This document shows, piece after piece, positions 57,601-64,000 of a DNA stretch of 64,000 nt (within the stretch, counting starts at the first letter, position 1; each line of letters starts with the position of its first letter). The DNA comes from Plazaster borealis (lineage: Eukaryota > Echinodermata > Asteroidea > Forcipulatida > Labidiasteridae): contig CM037471.1 of the NCBI GenBank assembly GCA_021014325.1, positions 20,914,818-20,978,817 of the forward strand. Reading direction: 5' to 3'. The position numbers and the translations under genes are program-made. Below the pieces are notes generated by a model that did no database searches, was not told the origin of the DNA, and saw only the letters and a program-made list of their open reading frames with translations.

Positions 57601-60600
57601 GAAATGCCTTGCTTGTGTTGATACGTAGCCCCAGTTGGTGGTGGTAGCAACCCTACTTCCTGGCCGCTCTACTCGCCTACAAAATCGTCACAGAAACAAA
57701 ACTAGTACGAGGAGAGAGCCCTTGAGATGGGCTTTCCAGTGGTATAAAACTTGTACAAATCCAACATTATTCGGGGGGTGATTTGGCCGTCCTTATGTTG
57801 TATTTCTCTCAGTGACAGTTCTGTGTACAAAAATCCCATTGAACATGCTTCTGAGGAACATTCTGCGAATCCCCACTTGCTGGTCATTTCCGGTATGAAG
57901 ATTGCACAAAGTGGCCATAAATCTTTGATTTTCGGACTCAGGGATATGAGAGGCAGATTTGGATATAAATTTTGTGTCTCTAGCATGCTTAGTTCGATAG
58001 TTATTGTCAAACATAGCGCAGAATTTGTTTCAAACCTTTTTTTCGTCAGGAAATGCCTTGCTTGTGTTGATACGTAGCCCCTGTTGGTGGTGGTAGCAAC
58101 CCTACTTCTTGGCCGCTCTCCTCGCCTACAAAATCGTATAGAAACAAAACTAGCCCGAGGAGAGAGCCCTTGAGATGGGCTTTCCAGTGGTATAAAACTT
58201 GTACAAATCCAACATTATTCTGGGGGTGATTTAGCCGTCCTTATGTCGTATTTCTCTCAGTGACAGTTCTGTGTACAAAAATCCCATTGAACATGCTTCT
58301 GAGGAACATTCTGAGTATCCCCACTTGATGGTCATTTCCGGTATGAAGATTGCACAAAGGGGCCATAAAACTTTGATTTTCGGACTCAGGAATATGAGAG
58401 GCAGATTTGGATATAAATTTTGTGTATCGAACCAGCTTAGTTCATGTGTTATTGTCAAACATAGCGCAGAATTTGTTTCAAACCTTTTTTCGGCAGGAAA
58501 TGCCTTGCCTGTGTTGATACGTAGCCCCAGTTGGTGGTGGTAGCAACCCTACTTCCTGGCCGCTCTCCTCGCCTAGAAAATCGTCACAGAAACAAAATTA
58601 GCCCGAGGAGAGAGCCCTTGAGATGGGCGTTCCAGTGGTATAAAACTTGTACAAATCCAACATTATTCTGGGGGTGATTTAGCCGTCCTTATGTTGTATT
58701 TCTCTCAGTGACAGTTCTGTGTACAAAAAACCCATTGAACATGCTTCTGAGGAACATTCTGAGTATCCCCACGTGATGGTCGTTTTCGGTGTGAAGATTG
58801 CACAAAGTGGCCATAAAACTTTAAGTTTCGGACTCAGGGATATGAGAGGCAGATTTGGATATAAATTTTGTGTCTCTAGCATGCTTAGTTCATGAGTTAT
58901 TGTCAAACATAGCGCAGAATTTGTTCCAAACCTTTTTTCGGCAGGAAATGCCTTGCTTGTGTTGATACGTAGCCCCAGTTGGTGGTGGTAGCAACCCTAC
59001 TTCCTGGCCGCTCTACTCGCCTACAAAATCGCCACAGAAACAAAACTAGCACGAGGAGAGAGCCCTTGAGATGGGCTTTCCAGTGGTATAAAACTTGTAC
59101 AAATCCAACATTATTTTGGGGGTGATTTTGCCGTCCTTATGTTGTATTTCTCTCAGTGACAGTTCTGTGTACAAAAATCCCATTGAAGATGCTTCTGAGG
59201 AACATTCTGAGTATCCCCACTTGCTGGTCATTTCCGGTATGAAGATTGCACAAAGTGGCCATAAAACTTTGATTTTCGGACTCAGAAATATGAGAGACAG
59301 ATTTGGATATAAATTTTGTGTATCGAACCAGCTTAGTTCATTAGTTATTGTCAAACATAGCGCAGAATTTGTTCCAAACCTTTTTCGGCAGGAAATGCCT
59401 TGCTTGTGTTGATACGTAGCCCCAGTTGGTGGTGGTAGCAACCCTACTCCCTGGCCGCTCTCCTCGCCTAGAAAATCGTCACATAAACGAAACTAGCCCG
59501 AGGAGAGAGCCCTTGAGATGGGCTTTCCAGTGGTATAAAACCTTTACAAATCCAACATTATTTTGTGGGTGATTTAGCCGTCCTTATGTTGTATTTCTCT
59601 CAGTGACAGTTTTGTGTACAAAAATCCCATTGAACATGCTTCTGAGGAACATTCTGAGTATCCCCACTTGTTGGTCATTTCCGGTATGAAGATTGCACAA
59701 AGTGGCCATAAAACTTTGATTTTCGGACTCAGGAATATGAGAGGCAGATTTGGATACAAATTTTGTGTCTCTAGCATGCTTAGTTCATGAGTTATTGTCA
59801 AACATAGTGCAGAATTTGTTTCAAACCTTTTTTTCGGCAGGAAATGCCTTGCTTGTGTTGATACGTAGCCCCTGTTGGTGGTGGTAGCAACCCTACTTCC
59901 TGGCCGCTCTCCTCGCCTAGAAAATCGTCACAGAAACTAAACTAGCACGGGGAGAAAGCCCTTTAAATGGGCGTTCCAGTGGTATAAAACTTGTACAAGT
60001 CCAACATTATTCTGGGGGTGATTTGGCCGTCCTTATGTTGTATTTCTCTCAGTGACAGTTCTGTGTACAAGAATCCCATTGAACATGCTTCTGAGGAACA
60101 TTCTGAGTATCCCCACTTGCTGGTCATTTGCGGTATGAAGATTGCACAAACTGGCCAGAAAACTTTGATTTTCGGACTTAGGGATATGAGAGGCAAATTT
60201 GGATATAAATTTTGTGTCTGTAGCATGCTTAGTTCATGAGTTATTGTCAAACATAGTGCAGAATTTGTTTCAAACCCTTTTTTCGGCAGGAAATGCCTTG
60301 CTTGTGTTGATACGTAGCCCCTGTTGGTGGCGGTAGCAACCCTACTTCCTGGCCGCTCTTCTCGCCTACAAAATCGTCACAGAAACAAAACTACAACGAG
60401 GAGAGAGCCCTTGAGATGGGCGTTCCAGTGGTATAAAACGTGTACAAGTCCAACATTATTCTGGGGGTGATTTGGCCGTCCTTATGTTGTATTTCTCTCA
60501 GTGACAGTTCTGTGTACAAAAATCCCATTGAAGATGCTTCTGAGGAACATTCTGAGTATCCCCACTTGTTGGTCATTTCCGGTATGAAGATTGCACAAAG

Positions 60601-62600
60601 TGGCCATAAAACTTTGATTTTCGGACTCAGGAATATGAGAGGCAGATTTGGATACAAATTTTGTGTCTCTAGCATGCTTAGTTCATGAGTTATTGTCAAA
60701 CATAGTGCAGAATTTGTTTCAAACCTTTTTTTCGGCAGGAAATGCCTTGCTTGTGTTGATACGTAGCCCCTGTTGGTGGCGGTAGCAACCCTACTTCCTG
60801 GCCGCTCTTCTCGCCTACAAAATCGTCACAGAAACAAAACTACAACGAGGAGAGAGCCCTTGAGATGGGCGTTCCAGTGGTATAAAACTTGTACAAGTCC
60901 AACATTATTCTGGGGGTGATTTGGCCGTCCTTATGTTGTATTTCTCTCAGTGACAGTTCTGTGTACAAGAATCCCATTGAACATGCTTCTGAGGAACATT
61001 CTGAGTATCCCCACTTGCTGGTCATTTGCGGTATGAAGATTGCACAAACTGGACATAAAACTTTGATTTTCGGACTTAGGGATATGAGAGGCAGATTTGG
61101 ATATAAATTTTGTGTCTCTAGCATGCTTAGTTCATGAGTTATTGTCAAACATAGCGCAGAATTTGTTCCAAACCTTTTTCCGGCAGGAAATGCCTTGCCT
61201 GTGTTGATACGTAGCCCCAGTTGGTGGTGGTAGCAACCCTACTTCCTGGCCGGTCTCCTCGCCAACAAAATCGTCACAGAAACAAAACTACAACGAGGAG
61301 AGAGCCCTTGAGATGGGCTTTCCAGTGGTATAAAACTTGTACAAATCCAACATTATTTTGTGGGTGATTTAGCCGTCCTTATGTTGTATTTCTCTCAGTG
61401 ACAGTTCTGTGTACAAAAATCCCATTGAACATGCTTCTGAGGAACATTCTGAGTATCCCCACTTGTTGGTCATTTCCGGTATGAAGATTGCACAAAGTGG
61501 CCATAAAACTTTGATTTTCGGACTCAGGAATATGAGAGGCAGATTTGGATACAAATTTTGTGTCTCTAGCATGCTTAGTTCATGAGTTATTGTCAAACAT
61601 AGTGCAGAATTTGTTTCAAACCTTTTTTTGGGCAGGAAATGCCTTGCTTGTGTTGATACGTAGCCCCAGTTGGTGGTGGTAGCAACCCTACTTCCTGGCC
61701 GCTCTCCTCGCCTACAAAATCGTCACAGAAACAAGCCCTTGAGATGGGCTTTCCAGTGGTATAAAACTTGTACAAATCCAACATTATTCTGGGGGTGATT
61801 TAGCCGTCCTTATGTTGTATTTCTCTCAGGGACAGTTCTGTGTACAAAAATCCCGTTGAACATGCTTCTGAGGAACATTCTGAGTATCCCCACTTGATGG
61901 TCATTTCCGGTATGAAGATTGCACAAAGTGGCCATAAAACTTTAATTGTCGGACTCAGGGATATGAGAGGCAGATTTGGATATAAATTTTGTGTCTCTAG
62001 CATGCTTAGTTCATGAGTTATTGTCAAACATAGCGCAGAATTTGTTCCAAACCTTTTTTGGGCAGGAAATGCCTTGCTTGTGTTGATACGTAGCCCCAGT
62101 TGGTGGTGGTAGCAACCTTACTTCCTGGCCGCTCTACTCGCCTAGAAAATCTTCACAGAAACAAAACTAGCACGAGGAGAGAGCCCTTGAGATGGGCTTT
62201 CCAGTGGTATAAAACTTGTACAAATCCAACATTGTTCTGGGGGTGATTTAGCCGTCCTTGTGTGGTATTTCTCTCAGTGACAGTTCTGTGTACAAAAATC
62301 CCATTGAACATGCTTCTGAGGAACATTCTGAGTATCCCCACTTGCTGGTCAGTTGCGGTATGAAGATTGCACAAACTGGCCATAAAATTATGATTTTCAG
62401 ACTCAGGGATATGAGAGGCAGATTTGGATATAAATTTTGTGTCTCTAGCATGCTTAGTTCATGAGTTATTGTCAAACATAGCGCAGAATTTGTTTCAAAC
62501 CTTTTTTTCGGCAGCAAATGCCTTGCTTGTGTTGATACGTAGCCCCTGTTGGTGGTGGTAGCAACCCTACTTCTTGGCCGCTCTCCTCGCCTACAAAATC

Positions 62601-64000
62601 GTCTAAGAAACGAAACTAGCACGGGGAGAGAGCCCTTGAGATGGGCGTTCCAGTGGTATAAAACTTGTATAAGTCCAACATTATTCTGGGGGTGATTTGG
62701 CCGTCCTTATGTTGTATTTCTCTCAGTGACAGTTCTGTGTACAAAAATCCCATTGAAGATGCTTCTGAGGAATATTCTGAGTATCCCCACTTGCTGGTCA
62801 GTTGCGGTATGAAGATTGCACAAACTGGCCATAAAACTTTGATTTTCAGACTCAGGGATATGAGAGGCAGATTTGGATATAAATTTTGTGTCTCTAGCAT
62901 GCTTAGTTCATGAGTTATTGTCAAACATAGCGCAGAATTTGTTTCAAACCTTTTTTTCGGCAGGAAATGCCTTGCTTGTGTTGATACGTAGCCCCAGTAG
63001 GTGGTGGTAGCAACCCTACTTCCTGGCCGCTCTTCTCGCCTACAAAATCGTCACAGAAACAAAACTACAACGAGGAGAGAGCCCTTGAGATGGGCTTTCC
63101 AGTGGTATAAAACTTGTACAAATCGAACATTATTCTGGGGGTGATTTGGCCGTCCTTATGTTGTATTTCTCTCAGTGACAGTTCTGTGTACAAAAATCCC
63201 ATTGAAGATGCTTCTGAGGAACATTCTGAGTATCCCCACTTGCTGGTCATTTCCGGTATGAAGATTGCACAAAGTGGCCATAAAACTTTGATTTTCGGAC
63301 TCAGGAATATGAGAGGCAGATTTGGATATAAATTTTGTGTATCGAACCAGCTTAGTTGATGAGTTATTGTCAAACATAGCGCAGAATGTGTTTCAAACCT
63401 TTTTTCGGCAGGAAATGCCTTGCCTGTGTTGATACGTAGCCCCTGTTGGTGGTGGTAGCAACCCTACTTCTTGGCCGCTCTCCTCGCCTACAAAATCGTC
63501 TAAGAAACGAAACTAGCACGGGGAGAGAGCCCTTGAGATGGGCGTTCCAGTGGTATAAAACTTGTACAAGTCCAACATTATTCTGGGGGTGATTTGGCCG
63601 TCCTTATGTTGTATTTCTCTCAGTGACAGTTCTGTGTACAAAAATCCCATTGAAGATGCTTCTGAGGAACATTCTGAGTATCCCCACTTGCTGGTCAGTT
63701 GCGGTATGAAGATTGCACAAACTGGCCATAAAACTTTGATTTTCAGACTCAGGGATATGAGAGGCAGATTTGGATATAAATTTTGTGTCTCTAGCATGCT
63801 TAGTTCATGAGTTATTGTCAAACATAGCGCAGAATTTGTTTCAAACCTTTTTTTCGGCAGGAAATGCCTTGCTTGTGTTGATACGTAGCCCCAGTAGGTG
63901 GTGGTAGCAACCCTACTTCCTGGCCGCTCTTCTCGCCTACAAAATCGTCACAGAAACAAAACTACAACGAGGAGAGAGCCCTTGAGATGGGCTTTCCAGT
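62601..64000 (+). repeat. 897-bp dimer repeated at the window edge
   Basis: CGTCTAAGAAACGAAACTAG occurs at 62601 and 63498, and GGTCAGTTGCGGTATGAAG and CCCCAGTAGGTGG recur with the same offset. The second copy is cut by the window end. Confidence 0.8.

Larger units (their letters stand above)
19500..64000 (+). repeat. 448-bp satellite array, about 100 units, open at the right edge
   Basis: The word TTCATGAGTTATTGTCAAACA recurs about every 448 bp (for example near 19960, 20408, 20856, 24868, 28005, 40804, 52630 and 63812), about 101 times. Unit landmarks in order: CTTCCTGGCCGCTCT, GAGAGAGCCCTTGAGATGGG, GGTATAAAACTTGTACAA, TATTTCTCTCAGTGACAG, CATTCTGAGTATCCCCACTT, GAGAGGCAGATTTGGATAT, TAGCATGCTTAGTTCATGAG, CGGCAGGAAATGCCTTGC, GTTGGTGGTGGTAGCAACCC. 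Length changes come mainly from a run of 5-7 T before CGGCAGG. Variant positions recur in sets (TCTCTAGCATGC or TATCGAACCAGC; GAACATGC or GAAGATGC; CTTGCTGG, CTTGATGG or CTTGTTGG), which mark unit subfamilies. No gene was accepted inside. Confidence 0.97.

Noticed and set aside
19742..63821. Dozens of 60-163-codon open frames in the satellite, both strands
   Set aside because: They are phase-locked copies of one repeat unit, mostly start at TTG or GTG, overlap on opposite strands, carry frequent amino-acid-changing differences and cannot extend across units.
18197..64000. CRISPR array
   Set aside because: Repeats are contiguous tandem units without unique spacers, in an intron-bearing genome.

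Overview
This is eukaryotic, animal DNA. Genes are split by GT-AG introns, intergenic space is large, and tRNA-derived SINE fragments and short inverted-repeat (MITE-like) elements are scattered through the first 18 kb. No bacterial, viral or organellar gene is visible. The mix of repeats (a TTAA-flanked 361-bp MITE, several SINE families, fold-back elements) and the fatty-acid elongase sequence look like a marine deuterostome, most likely an echinoderm such as a sea star. That placement is inference from family resemblance, not a database result.

Layout. (1) 1-910 (possibly to 1700): a two- or three-exon gene for a 74-residue secreted, arginine-rich peptide precursor. (2) 1701-6335: intergenic, with hairpins, an 8-copy 34-bp tandem repeat broken by a MITE, and a fold-back element. 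(3) 6336-12891: a complete six-exon gene of the ELOVL family (very-long-chain/PUFA elongase), 272 codons, all splice sites and phases consistent, every intron but the fourth rich in repeats; its 3' UTR holds a 64-bp tandem repeat that multiplies the polyadenylation signal. (4) 12892-15824: several well-preserved MITEs. (5) About 15825-16788: a probable small gene for a 96-residue, three-cysteine secreted peptide, with non-coding 5' exons. (6) 16789-18611: repeats, ending in a (CAGGT)n and 66-bp tandem array. (7) 18612-64000: one huge tandem satellite array with a unit of about 448 bp, about 100 units in the window and continuing past its end.

The array is the dominant structure. Its left edge is strongly diverged and carries an in-place inversion of about 190 bp; the inside is homogeneous, with recent local duplications of 1, 2, 5, 6, 8 and possibly 24 units and two units with clean internal deletions. 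The short open frames found in nearly every unit on both strands mostly start at TTG, change freely at non-synonymous positions and cannot run from unit to unit because 448 is not a multiple of three. I therefore treat the array as satellite DNA and do not annotate those frames as genes.

The three gene models appear functionally unrelated: one ER lipid-elongation enzyme and two candidate secreted peptides.
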